Shown in pieces: positions 30,902-43,557 of a stretch of 64,000 nt of DNA (position 1 is the stretch's first letter; the number at the start of each line of letters is the position of its first letter). The stretch is from positions 13,033,280 to 13,097,279 of the forward strand of contig NC_089280.1 of assembly GCF_963678975.1 (NCBI RefSeq), in the 5' to 3' direction. A program made the position numbers and the translations under genes. The DNA comes from Dysidea avara (taxonomy: Eukaryota > Porifera > Demospongiae > Dictyoceratida > Dysideidae). The notes below the pieces were generated by a model, which was not told the DNA's origin, ran no database searches, and saw only the letters and a list, made by a program, of their open reading frames with translations.

Positions 30902-33215
30902 AGCAGGGGTGGATCCAGACGTTTTAAAAGGGGCCGTGGTTCCACTTTGGAATTGCAATGTCACCCTGTAGAGAGTTCAACTACAAACAAGTCACCCTGT
31001 AGAAATCAGCTAGTAGGGAAAACAGCTAAAAACAAGTCACCCAGTAGAGTATGTTCAGCTACAAATCACGCTGCGGAGAGTTCAGCTACAAACAATTCAC
31101 CCTCTAGATAGTTCAGCTACAAGCAAATCGCCATATAAGGAGTTTAGATACAAGCAAGCCATCCTAGTGAGATCAGCTAGAAAAAGGTCACCTGTAAAGT
31201 TCAGCTAAGAACAGATTACCCAGTGGTAAGTTGACTAAGTTCATCTAAAAACAAGCCACCCCTGTAGAGAGATCAAGTAGAAACAAACCACTTGTAGAGC
31301 ATTCAGCTACAAACAGTAGAGTTCAGCTACAAAAAAGTCACCCAGTAGAGAGTTCAGTCACCTGTACACAGGTAGAAAATTCAGCTAGAAACAATTAAGT
31401 CACCTAAAGATACATAGTTCAGGTCAACCAGTAGAAATTTCAGCTACAATCAGGCCACCCAGTAGAGAGTTCACCTACACACAAATCACCCTGTGGAGAG
31501 ATCAGCTATAAACACGCCATGAGAGTTCACCTACCAATAAATCATCCTGCAGAGAATTCAGCTACAAACAATTCACCTGTAGAGAATTCAGCTACAAACA
31601 AATCACCCCGTGGAGAGTTCAACAAACAGCCATCCTATAAAGAAATCAGCTACAAACAGGTCTGAATGAAGCTACACACAAACACACAAATTACCCTGTA
31701 GGAGGTTCAGCTATGAGCAACTCGCCCTGTAGGGAGTTCAGTTACAAGCAAATCACCCTCTAGAGAGTTCAGCTACAAACAAGTCACATTATAGAGAATT
31801 CATCTGCAAAAGTCAATCTGTAGAGAGTTCAGCTACAAACCAATCATCTTGTGGAAGTTCAGCTACAATAGACACATTTCATAATAAGGCTTTATAGCAT
31901 ATAGAAATAACCGTTGCCCCTAGCAACCTGAATTTCCCAGTATTATTAGGTGATAACGTCTAAAGTAACTTCTCCAACTTTTGAAAGGATAGCATATATA
32001 TGTCATAAGATATGATATTTTGAAATTTGTGGTTTTCCCATATATATATATATATATATCTATGTGAGAGGGCTACAGTTTTCCTTCTGGACAATCACAA
32101 AAATGAGGTATTTTGATGTATGCAAAAACTAAAAATTCAAAGATACATATATCTCAATATTACATAATTTGTAAGTGTGAATGTCAAAAATAATCTCTCC
32201 AGGTTTTAAATGGATAGTGTATATAGGTCATAAGATATGACCATAGATACTACACTTTGAATCCCATGATTTGTGTGATTACTGAGAAGGGGCAACTGTT
32301 GCCCCTCTCATTGACAATGTATGGGAAAATTACAACTTCAAAATGTCATATCTCATGACTTATTTATGCTATCCTTTTAAAACTTGGAGAAGTGACTTAA
32401 GACATTGACACCTACGAATAATGTAAAATTTAGGTTGCTAGGGACGACGGTTGAATTTTTTCATTATTATGAAATTTGTCTATTGTAATTCACCCAATAG
32501 AGAATTCAGCTACAAACAAGGTACCTCTATAGAGAGTCCAGCTACAAACAAGTCACCATGTATAAAAAGTTCAACTACCATGTAGGAGTTCGGCTACAAG
32601 CAAATCACCCTCTAGAGAGCTCTAGAGTTCTACTACATAAAAGTCACACTGTAGTGAGAACTCATCTACAAAAAGTTACCTAGTAGAGAAGTCTGCTACA
32701 AACAAGTCACCTGTTAAGAGTTCAGCTACAAACAGGTTACCCAGTAGAGAGTTCAACTACAAACAGGTCACTCAGTAAGGAGTTCAGCTATGAACAAATC
32801 ACCCTTAGAAAGTTCACTTACAAGCAAGCCACTGAGTAGAGAATTCAACTACAAACAATCATCTGTAGAGAGTACAAACAAGTCACTCTGTAGAGAGTTC
32901 AGCTACAAACAGGCCATCATGTAGAGAAATCAGCTACAAGCAATCACCCTGTAAAGAGTTCAGCTACAAACAAGTCACCTGTATGGAGTTCAACTATACA
33001 AAAAAATTTCACCCAGTAGAGCTATCAGCTACAAACAAGTTACCTTAAGAGAGTTCAGCTACAAACCAGTCACCCAGTACAGCGTCCAGCTACAACCAAA
33101 TCACCCTGTGTAGAGTTCAGCTACAAACAAATCACCCTGTAGAAAGTTCAGCTATAAGCTACCCGGTAGAGAATTCAGCTACAAACAAGTCACCTAGTAG
33201 AGAGTTCACCTACTT
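30902..33215 (+). repeat. Satellite array C with fold-back insert
   Basis: Same monomer as array B but shorter: only part of one 607-bp higher-order block is left in the right half. The fold-back element at 31866-32485 is shared with array B. Confidence 0.85.
31866..32485. mobile_element. Fold-back element inside satellite array C
   Basis: Orthologous in position to 23239-23844. It differs by an expanded (AT)n tract at about 32040-32058. Confidence 0.75.
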
Positions 33216-33612
33216 TTGTAACTAAGTAGATTAAAGTAATTAACTAAAGTAATACAACTAGTTATATAGTAATTTGTAACAAGGATGAACACACAATAAG
33301 TTGCATAGTTTCATATGGTTGGCCTGTTGAGAAAAGTTCATTTGTATAAAAGTTTGTACAATCATAAAGAAGCATGTTTAGCTAACTTTACAACTGCTTT
33401 ACATCACGTTTCTCCTTCCTTCAGTAAATAAAAAAGACGGGTAAAAAAAGCACTAAAGCTGGCCTATGGCCTGCTTTGGAGTATACAAATACAAAAAGAA
33501 GTGATACCTAATCCAAAACAACCAAGCTGTAAAAAAGGCATGGCCCCCAAAAAGGCTATGGTGAAAAAATGTGGAATATAAGTTGGCGGCCAAGAAATGG
33601 CTGTGATGGTGG

Positions 33613-35011
33613 TAGTGTTGTTTCAGTTAACTGTAACTAAAACTAAAAGTACTTTTAGTAAGGTGAATATGTTTAAGTTAACTAAAACTAAAACTATAAC
33701 TAAAAACAAATGTATGTAATCACTAAAACTATAACTAAAACTAAAACAAACGTATATAATCACTGAAACTATAACTATAACTAAAATCAAATCTATATTA
33801 TTACTAAAACTAAAACTATAACTAAAACAAATGTATATAATCACTAAAACTACAACTATAACTAAAATCAAATCTATATTATTACTAAAACTAAAACTAT
33901 AACTAAAACAAACGTATATAATCACTGAAACTATAACTATAACTAAAATCAAATCTATATTATTACTAAAACTAAAACTGCTTACAATATAGCTAGTTGA
34001 TCTTATTACTGAAACTGTAACTACTTGTTAAATGTATTTGATACTACTTCTAAAACTATATGCAATTAAAATATCTATATCATATAGTTACTATTAAATC
34101 TATAACTAATAAAAACTGTTTGACCAAAATTCATGAACTCAGTAATGTAGGTACTAGGTAGTAGTGATGGCCTATAGTATGCTAACCATTTTTGTTAATG
34201 GTCACTGTAATTTAATGCTTTTAGCTAATGGCTACATTTATGCATACCTGCATGCTTCAACAGCCCCTATTGAAAGAGTATTTGTCTACAAGTGGGGAAT
34301 CGACATCTGGCAAACGCAACAGACTTACTAATAGTAACTTGGAAAGGGAAGTTCTGAGAAAGAATAAGGAATACCTGTGACAGAGATTGCATCAAATGCA
34401 CTGTATTAAGTGTTGTATTAATCTATATTATAAAAAAAATTGACAGGTCTTGTAATACAAAGATTTTGTATTACTAAGCTGGAAAAATGGTACTGAAATT
34501 ATAACAAGAGTTTCATTCACATAAAATATAGCTTACTATTAAAGCTAAACAAGGTTTTCTTATGCACAACTAAAACTATAACTAAAAGGTTTTCAGATAC
34601 ATAACTAAAACTGTGTCTAAAACTAAAAGGTTTTCAAGTTTTTAACTAGAACTAGAACTAAAACATTTTCATGTACATAACTAAAACTGTAACTAAAACT
34701 AAAAGGTTTTCATGTTTCTAACTATAACTATAACTAAAACTAAAAGGTTTTCATGTTTCTAACTATAACTAGAACTAGAACTAAAAGATTTCGATGTACA
34801 TAACTAAAACTGTAACTAAAACTAAAAGGTTTTCATGTTTTTAACTGTAACTATAACTAAAACTAAAACATCAAGGAGTGAATAACCATAACTAAATCAA
34901 TAACTAAAAAGAATTAAGAAAGATTACTATAACTAAAACTAAAACTAAAATTATTGATGAAACTAGCTACAACTATAACTAAAACTAAAACTCCATACTA
35001 AAACAACACTA
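33613..35011. mobile_element. hAT-like non-autonomous element with an internal ACTAAAACTATA array
   Basis: The termini TAGTGTTGTTT and AAACAACACTA are inverted. The exact 8-bp duplication GATGGTGG lies at 33605-33612 and 35012-35019. TAGTG ends with an 8-bp duplication are hallmarks of the hAT superfamily. The interior is mostly a degenerate tandem repeat (ACTAAAACTATAACTAAAAC) with a non-repetitive part near 34040-34540. It encodes no transposase. Unit B lacks it. Confidence 0.85.
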
Positions 35012-37460
35012 GATGGTGGGTAAATGACAAACTTTTAATAACAACAATTCAGGTGAATTTGTTGCCAAGTCCTAGAAATTTACCTGAATTGTTGTTATTA
35101 AAATTTTTGCCATTTACCTACCATCACAGCCATTTCTTGGCTTGGATTTTATGGGGTGCCATTTGTATCAAAATTATAACAATATAATAAGTATAAAAAA
35201 ACTAGGTTATATATGCTTGCTGTACATGGTTTATACATATGTACATTTTCATAAATAAATAATGACTCTTTTTTAATAAATAATTTACATTATTTAATAT
35301 ATAATGCTCAAATGGCAAGACAATGACAAGTATCTTCTCTATTATGTGCCATTTGTTGTCCTGTTACACATTTTGGCACAAAACCTGAACTTTGAAATGC
35401 CATTTGTATCAAAATTTAGGTTTTTAATTACATTGCCAAAAATAGAAATGGAAATAATTTTCCTTGATATTGTTTACCCAAAAATGTGCAAGATTTCTAT
35501 AGTACTTTTCATTATTTATTAAATCATGAACACTATTTGTTAATCCATTAAATTCTTTACTTAATGTACCGTTAATCTTAACAAACCTTGCAATCAACAT
35601 CTACAACAGGCTACACAAGATTACATGAGGCTACACAGAGTTACATAAGGCTACACTGGGTTACATTAAAGCTACAAAGAGTTACATGATGCTACACATG
35701 GTTACATGTGGCTACACTGGGTTACATGATACTGCACAAGGTTGCATGAGGCTACGATACATGAGGCTTTACAGGGTTACATGAAGCTACACTGGGTTAC
35801 ATGAGGATTACATGAGGCTACACAAGCTTACATGAAGCTACACAGAGTTACCTGAGGCTACTCAGAGTTACCTGAGGCTACACAAGGTTACATGAGGTTA
35901 TACGCAGGGTTACATGAGGATATATTGGGTTACATGGAGCTACACAAATTTATATTGGGATAATTATATGAGGCTACACAGTTTTGCATGATGCTACACT
36001 GGATTGTTATATAATGAGGGTACACAGGGTTACATGAGGCTACACAAGGTTACATGAGGCTGTATATAGGGATAAATGAGGATACATTGGGTTACATGGG
36101 GCTAAACGGAGTTACATGAGGCTACACACCATTACACTGTATTCGGTTACATGAGGCTACACTGAGTTACATGCTGGGTTACATGAACCTAAACTGTGCT
36201 ACATGAGGCTACACAAATATTTACATTTGGATACATAGGATTACATGAGGTTACTCAGAGGTTATACATAGGGTTACATGAAACTACACAGGCTCACACA
36301 ATGTTACACAGGGTTACATGAGGCTACAAAGGGTTACATGAGGCTACACAGAGTTACACAAGGCTATAAATTGGGTTACTTGAGGTTACATGACACTACA
36401 CAGAGTTACATGAGGCTACACAAGGTTGCATATGAGACTGACAGAGTTACATGAGGCTACAAATGGTTACATGAGGCTACATAAGCTTACATGAGGTTAC
36501 ACAGAGGCTACACAAGGTTGCATGAGACTGACATAGTTACATGAGGCTACAAAGGGTTTAATGAGCTGGACAGAGTTACATGATGTTACATTGGGTTATA
36601 TGAGGCTACGCAGCCTCACATAACCTTTTTTAAACCCAATGTAGCATCAGGTAACCCTGTACAGCCTCTTGTAACTCTTTCTAGGCTCATGTAACTCAGT
36701 GTAGCCTCATTTAACCCTATGAAGCCTCGTGTAACCCTGTGTATTGCCTCATCAATATAATGCTGTGTAGCCTCATGTAACCCTGTGTATTGCCTCATCA
36801 ATATAATGCTGTGTAGCCTCATGTAACCCTGTGTACCCTAATGTAACCCATTGTCTCCTTATGTAACCATATCATGTCTAGCCTCATGCAACCCAATGTA
36901 GCCTCATGTAAGTTACATTGCGTTACATGAGGCATGAGGCTAAAAAGGGTTACATGAGGCTGCACAGAGCTACATTGGGTTGCATGAGGCTACACAGAGT
37001 TACATGAGGTAATACAAAGGGTTACATGAGGCTGCACAGAGTTACATGAGGTAATACAAAGGGTTACATGAGGCTGCACAGAGTTACATGAGGTAATACA
37101 AAGGGTTACATGAGGCTACACAGGGCTACATGAAGTTACATCAGGGTACAAAGGGATAATTATACATGCAGGTTACATGAGGCTTCACCAAATTACATGA
37201 GGTTTCATTAGGTTATATACAGCTTTACATGAGGATAATGAAGCTACACAGAGTTACATGGGAATACATTACATTACATTCGGCTAGGAGGCTACATAGA
37301 ATTGCAACACAAGTTACATTGAAGGCTAAACTGGGTTACACGTTGATACACACATTAGGCTACACAGGGTTACAACATGGTTACATGAAGCTACACAGCA
37401 TTACACTGGGTTACATGAGGATACAAGAGGCTATTGTTATACATGGAGTTCCTGGTTATA

Positions 37461-37855
37461 TGTGACTGGATTTGCGAAAAGGGATATTCCACACACTTCC
37501 AATTTACTAACTTTAACAATTAATAACTTATAAAATTGGAAAAAAGATATTGACTTGAAATTTTGTCAGTAGTGAGTACCAACATAGTTCTCAAGTTCAG
37601 AGAATCGGATGTGTGTGGAAGATTCCTTTTCGCACATCCGGTCACATATGTGACCAGATTTGCAAAAGAGGTATTCCACACACATCCAGTTTACCAACTT
37701 TGACAATTTATAACTTCAACTGAGAAAAGCTAGTTACTTGAATTTGCTGAGTAGAGACCCAGCATGAATTAATGGTTGGCAAGAAGTTCAGGCTTATATG
37801 TGATCTTCACAGTTCATAGTATTGGATGTGTGTGGAAGATTCATTTTCAATCACA
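37461..37855. mobile_element. Two adjacent small TGTGAC-type TIR elements
   Basis: 37461-37646 and 37649-37855 each start TGTGACYRGATTTGC and end with the inverse (...TCACA). TAT/TATA lies between and around them. They are related to the 727-bp element at 21290 by their ends, and are inserted inside the giant element. Confidence 0.7.
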
Positions 37856-38095
37856 TATGAAGCTACATGAGGTTACATGATGATACAAAGGGTTAAATGG
37901 TTACATGACGATGCACTGGGATACATAAAGCTACACAGTATTATATGAAGCTACACAGGGTTACATGAGGCTACACAGGGTTGCATGAGGCTATATACAC
38001 TGGGTTACATGGGGATATATACACTCAGTTACATACGTGAGGCTACGCAGGGTTACACAGGCTACACCTGGTTACAGATACTCAGGAGATTGTGT

Positions 38096-38699
38096 ATATA
38101 GTGTATTAAACTGTGTTTCAGCTTTAAATATTTAAATGAACTTTAGGGGTTCTTTAAAGTCTAAAAAAGTTGAGTAAATTTATCAAAGGTTGTGGTTATA
38201 AATTTAAAGTTACAAATACCTAATGGTTGATGTGATTCCACATACACTACATAAGCTTTCTTGTGTATTGTTGTGTACTGTAATTTTCCTTACTCATATT
38301 TGGGCTTAACATTTATGATAAAGTTTTCACCTTTTTACTAAACAATTTACTAAATATCTTATTGCTGCTTTTACATGACTATTATTTACATTGAAGTTTT
38401 GTGATAGATACATGTTGAGGGGAATAACCAAATCAAAAATTAAGTGAAGAGTAGCTATAGAGTTGAGGTTGATCATGAATAGACTGTGTAACTGGTCTAT
38501 TAGAGTAACTAAACGTTTTCCACTAGTGTAGCAAGGGTACATAAAGATAAATCTGTATTCTTATTATGTACTTGTTTAGTAACCTGCTAAAGCCTTACAA
38601 CTTAGAGCATATGGAAGAAACAAAGCCATATCTATCTATATAGTTGTGCTAAAAACCCAGTTAAATGGAGACTAGCACAAGTTTATTGTGAATTCCCCC
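38096..38699. other. Non-satellite core of the giant element
   Basis: About 600 bp of AT-rich unique-looking sequence between a plus and a minus satellite block. A 71-codon minus frame (38327-38542) has no recognised domain. Confidence 0.5.
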
Positions 38700-40831
38700 A
38701 CTGTATTATAGGAAAAATACTGATTGTATGTATATACCCAAGTATCCATTTTGGAACCCAGTACTTACATTTGTATCCCAGTGTATTCTCATGTAGCAAA
38801 GTATACCTACTGTCTACCGATGTGAAACCCTGTTGTAACTCAGTTTACATAACCCAGTGTATCCTCTATAGAAGTGACTGTGTATTACTGTGCACTTGTA
38901 GCCCAGTGTATCATGATCCACAATTACCTATAGGTGTATCCACAGATCCACTTGCAACCAAGTGTAGCTTCATTTGACAGGCTTATCCTCATGAACCCCT
39001 ATGTAGTCTGGTGCAACCTTGCGTATATCCTCAGTGCAGTAGCCAAGTATAGCATGTTGTAAACCTGCATAGCTTGTTATAACCCTTTGTACTCCAGCAG
39101 CCTCAGTGTAGTCATCCTCATATAACCCAATGCAGCCTTGTGTAGCTCATTGTAACCTCATGTAACCCTGTGAAGCCTGTGTAACATGAGCTATTCGCAA
39201 ATTCTCAAGCATTCTATTTATTAAGATAGTTAATTCAAAGACCGTCAACCTTTAGTGCTGGACACTGCAAAGGTAGTAGTAGTAATACTAATACATATAG
39301 TTGTAACCTTTTGTGTAGCCTGTTGTAATCCTGTGTTTCTTCCAGACTATAGATATTATCCTCTGTTTGACCTGTTGTAACCCTGTGTAGTCTCGTGTAA
39401 CTCTGGTAGCCTCATAGAACTCTGTGTAGCCTCAAGCATGTAACCCAATGTATCTTTGTGTATAGCCTCATGCATCTTTGTGTACTCTTATGTAAAGCTA
39501 ATGTAACCAGATGTATCCTCCTGTAACTTTATGTATCCTTATGTAATCCTGTGTAGCCTCATGTACTGTAACTCTGTGTAGCCTCATGTAACCCAGTGTC
39601 TCCTTATGTGACCTTGTCTAGCCTCATGAAACCTAGTGTTGCCTCATGTAACCCAATGTAGCCTCATGTAACTCTGTACAGTCTCATGTAACCCAATGTA
39701 GCCTCATGTAACTCTGTACAGCCTCATGTAACCCTTTGTAGCCTCATGTAACCCAATTTCTCCTCATGTAACCATATCATGTCTAACATCAAGTAACCCA
39801 ATGTAGCGTCATGTAATCCAATGTATATAGTCTCATGTAGCCCTGTTTAGCCCTCATGTAACTCAGTGTAGCCTCATTTAACCCTGTATAGCCTCCTGTG
39901 TATTGCCTCATGTAACTCTGTATAGTCTCATGTAACCCTGTGTATTGCCTCATGTAACTCTGTGCAGCCTCATGTAACCCTTCGTAGCTTCATGTAACTC
40001 TGAGTAGCCTTGTAACACTTTGTAGCCTCATGCCTCATGTAACGTAATGTAGCCTCATGTAACTTACATGAAGCTGCACAGAGTTACATGAGGCTACACA
40101 GAGTTACATAAGACTACAAAGGGTTACATGAGGCTACAAAGGGTTACATGAGGCCGTACAGAATTACACGAGGCTACATTGGGTTACATGAGGCTACTTT
40201 TGGTTAAATGAGGCTACATTTGGTTACATGAAGCTAGACATAGTATGATCACATGAGGAGACATTGGGTTACATGAGGCTACACAGAGTTACATGAGGCA
40301 ATACACAGAGTTACATGAGACTATACAGAGTCAATACACAGGAGGCTAAACAGGGTTAAATGAGGCTACACTGAGTTACATGAGCCTACAATCATATGAG
40401 GAGACATTGGGTTACATGAGGCTACACAGAGTTACATGAGGCAATACACAGGGTTACATGAGACTACACAGAGTTACATGAGGCAATACACAGGGTTACA
40501 TGAGACTATACAGAGTCAATACACAGGAGGCTAAACAGGGTTAAATTAGGCTACACTGAGTTACATGAGCCTATAAAGGGTTACATGAGGCTGCACAGAA
40601 GCACATGATGCTACATTGGATTTACAAAAGGTTACATGAGGCTGTGTAGCCTCCAATGTAATACCATGCAACTCTGTGCAGCTCATGTAACCCTGTGTAT
40701 TGCCTCATGTAACTCTGTGTAGCCTCATGTAACCCAATGTCTTCTCATGTAACCATACCATGTCTAGCTTCATGTAACCAAATGTAGCCTCATGTAACCC
40801 AAGGTAGCCCGTGTAGTTCTGTACAGCCTCA

Positions 40832-41154
40832 CAGGGCCACCCAGAGAAATTAAGGGGCCCAGGGCAAAGAGTTAAAGTGGGGCCCTTGACCCAAGTTGTA
40901 AGGTGAAGACCAAAAAAAAAAAAAACGGTCACAACCTGCTGGCAATGTCAATAACTACCCATCACCAACCATATCTCCTTATCTATAAGCTTGCTACACT
41001 GCTCCTCTGAAGAATACTGTGACTGCTCTATTAGAGTATATCGATCTTTTAAACAGGTATTCAGGGGGCCCTTCATGGGGCCTCCTGGGGCCCCTTTCAG
41101 GCTGGGGCCCGGGGCAAAATGCCCCAGTTGCTCCCCCCCCTGTGGGTGGCCCTG
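40832..41154. mobile_element. 323-bp hAT-type MITE (CAGGGCCACC)
   Basis: The ends CAGGGCCACCCA and TGGGTGGCCCTG are perfect inverse copies. The 8-bp duplication CAGCCTCA lies at 40824-40831 and 41155-41162. Internal features are an A-run with GACC..GGTCAC ends and the shared motif CTCTATTAGAGTAT. It inserted into a minus-strand satellite block. Confidence 0.88.
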
Positions 41155-43499
41155 CAGCCTCATGTAACCCTTTGTAGCCTCATGTAACTCTGTGTAGCCT
41201 CATGTAACCATTTGTACCCTTATGTAATTCTGTGCAGCCTCATGTAACTATGTGCAGCCTCATGTAAGTTACATGAGGCTACATTAGGTTACATGAGGTA
41301 TGAGGCTACAAAGTGTTACACGAGGCTACACAGAGTTACATGAGGCTACAAAGTGTTACACGAGGCTACACAGAGTTACACGAGGCTACACAGAGTTACA
41401 CGAGGCTACAAAGTGTTACATGAGGCTGTACAGAGTTACATGAGGCTACATTGGGTTACATGAGGTTACCTCATGTAACCTGAGGTAACACTATAGGTTA
41501 CATGAGGCTAGACAAGGTTGCATGAGGAGACATTGGGTTACATGAAGCTACACATGGGTTACACGAGGCTACACAGATTTACATGAGGCTACATTGGGTT
41601 ACATGAGGAAACACTAGGTTACATGAGGCTAGACAAATTTTACATGAGGAGACATTGGGTTACATGAAGCTACACATGGGTTACATGAGGCTACACAGGG
41701 TTAAATGAGGCTACAAAGGGTTACATGAGGCTGTACACAAGTACATGATGCTACATTGGGTTTACAAAAGGTTACATGAGGCTCCAATGTAGTATCATGC
41801 AACTCTGTGCAGCTCATGTAACTTGGTGTAGCCTTATGTAACCTAGTGTAGCCTCATGTAATCCATTTAACTCTGTGTAGCCTCATGTAATCTAGTGTAG
41901 CCTCATATAAGTATCCCTTGTAGCCTCATGTAACTGTACATGTCAGTCTCATGCAACCTTGTGTAGCCTCATGTTACCAAGTGTAGACTCAAGTAACCCA
42001 ATGTATAGCCTCATGTAACTCCGTGTAGTCTCATGTAACTCTTTGTAGCTCTATGTAACATCGTGTAAGCCTGTGTAGCTTCATGTAACCCTATGCATAA
42101 CTTCTGTGTAGTCTCATGTAACCCTATGTAAATTTGTGAAGCCTCATGTAGTACAGTTTAACCTCATGTGACCCATTGTAGCCTCATGTAACCCAGTGTA
42201 GTCTCATGTAACCCTGTGTAGCCTCATATATGTCATCCAGTGTAGCCTCATGTAACATTGTGTAGCCTCATATAATTATCTCAATGTAACTTTGTGTAGC
42301 TTCTGAATCATGTAAACCAATGTATCTTTATGTAACACTGCGTATAACCTCATGTAATCCTGTGTAGCCTCAGGTAACTCTGTGTAGCTTCATTTAAGCT
42401 TGTGTATAGCCTCATGTAACCCAGTGTAGCCTCTGTAATGCCTCAGTGTAGCCTCATGCAACCTTGTGCAGTATCCTGTAACCCAGTGTAGCTTATTGTA
42501 ACCATGTGTAGTATCATAAATCTTTGTAGCTTTAATGTAACCCAATATATGTAGCCTTATGTAACTCTGTGTAGCCTCATGTAACCCTGTATAGCCTGTT
42601 GTAGATGTTGATTGCAAGGTTTGTTAAGATTAACAGTACATTAAGTAAAGAATTTAATGGTTTAACAAATAATGCTCATGGTTTAATAAATAATGAAAAG
42701 TACTATAGAAATCTTGCCATTTTTGGGTAAACAACATCAAGGAAAATTATTTCCATTTCTTTTTTGGCAATGTAATTAAAAACCTAAATTTTGATACAAA
42801 TGGCATTTCAAAGTTCAGGTTTTGTGCCAAAATGTGTAGCAGGACAACAAATGGCACATAATAGAGAAGATGCTAGTCATTATCTTGTCATTTGAGCATT
42901 ATATATTAAATAATGTAAATTATTTATTAAAAAAGAGTCATTATTTATTTATGAAAATGTACATATGTATAAACCATGTACAGCAAGCATATATAACCTA
43001 GTTTTTTATACTTATTATATTGTTATAATTTTGATACAAACGGCACCCCATACGATTTCACATCTTTTTTCATTATGGCTTTTTGGGGGCCGCACCCTAT
43101 TCATGGCTGTCTTGGATTAGATAATTTTATCGCCAATCAATAGTAATCATATACTATGTACAGTGACTTCCCCAACTCTGCATGCAGTTTACTAATATCA
43201 CCTTTGTTTGTTTACTTCTTCCCTTCATAATGTCACTCTCATGACTTCAAAATTAATACAACAGACTTAGAACAATGAAATGAAATGTGCTGCTTTTTGT
43301 GGTATTGGTATTGTGGTTTATGTAAGGTCAATTGCAATATCCATGTTTGTTACATTGATACATCATTATAAACCCCATTTACCATGTTATCAAAAGCATG
43401 TACGAATGAGTAATTGTTTTCCCAAAGAGTTTCTTGCAAGGATGTGACGCAGGAAAAATTGCATCCAATAAATAATTTCAACTATATTAGTCAAGCAGC

Positions 43500-43507
43500 T
43501 ATAAAAA
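43500..43507 (+). promoter_or_regulatory. TATA box of Ig gene C
   Basis: TATAAAAA lies 58 bases upstream of the ATG; the DNA between is shorter than in copies A and B because of a deletion. Confidence 0.4.
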
Positions 43508-43557
43508 CTGTATTCTTATATTGTATGTCATCATAACTATTTAGCCACGAATATTCA

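Larger units (their letters stand above)
35150..43053. mobile_element. Giant 7.9-kb inverted-repeat element filled with a 20-bp satellite
   Basis: The outer inverted repeats are about 463 bp (35150-35612 and 42590-43053), ending TATGGGGTGCC and GGCACCCCATAC. GATTT flanks both sides (35145-35149, 43054-43058), and unit B has the empty site at 26615-26619. The interior is the satellite TTACATGAGGCTACACAGGG in blocks of alternating orientation: plus 35613-36605, minus 36606-36910, plus 36911-37456 and 37860-38095, minus 38700-40060, plus 40061-40640, minus 40641-41270, plus 41271-41790, minus 41791-42589. No transposase frame is visible, so it must be moved in trans if mobile. Confidence 0.85.
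33505..43123. mobile_element. Hairpin MITE, copy C, split by two later insertions
   Basis: Fragments are 33505-33612, 35020-35149 and 43054-43123. Together they correspond to 26381-26684 of unit B. The gaps are filled by the hAT-like element (33613-35011) and the giant inverted-repeat element (35150-43053). Confidence 0.85.

Noticed and set aside
33623-33952. 109-codon hydrophobic minus-strand frame with repeated VIVSVIIYVCFSYSF
   Set aside because: It is a translation of the ACTAAAACTATA tandem repeat inside the hAT-like element.
40705-42617. Minus-strand frames with TGYTGLHEATQSYIRL-like repeats
   Set aside because: They are read from the 20-bp satellite of the giant element.
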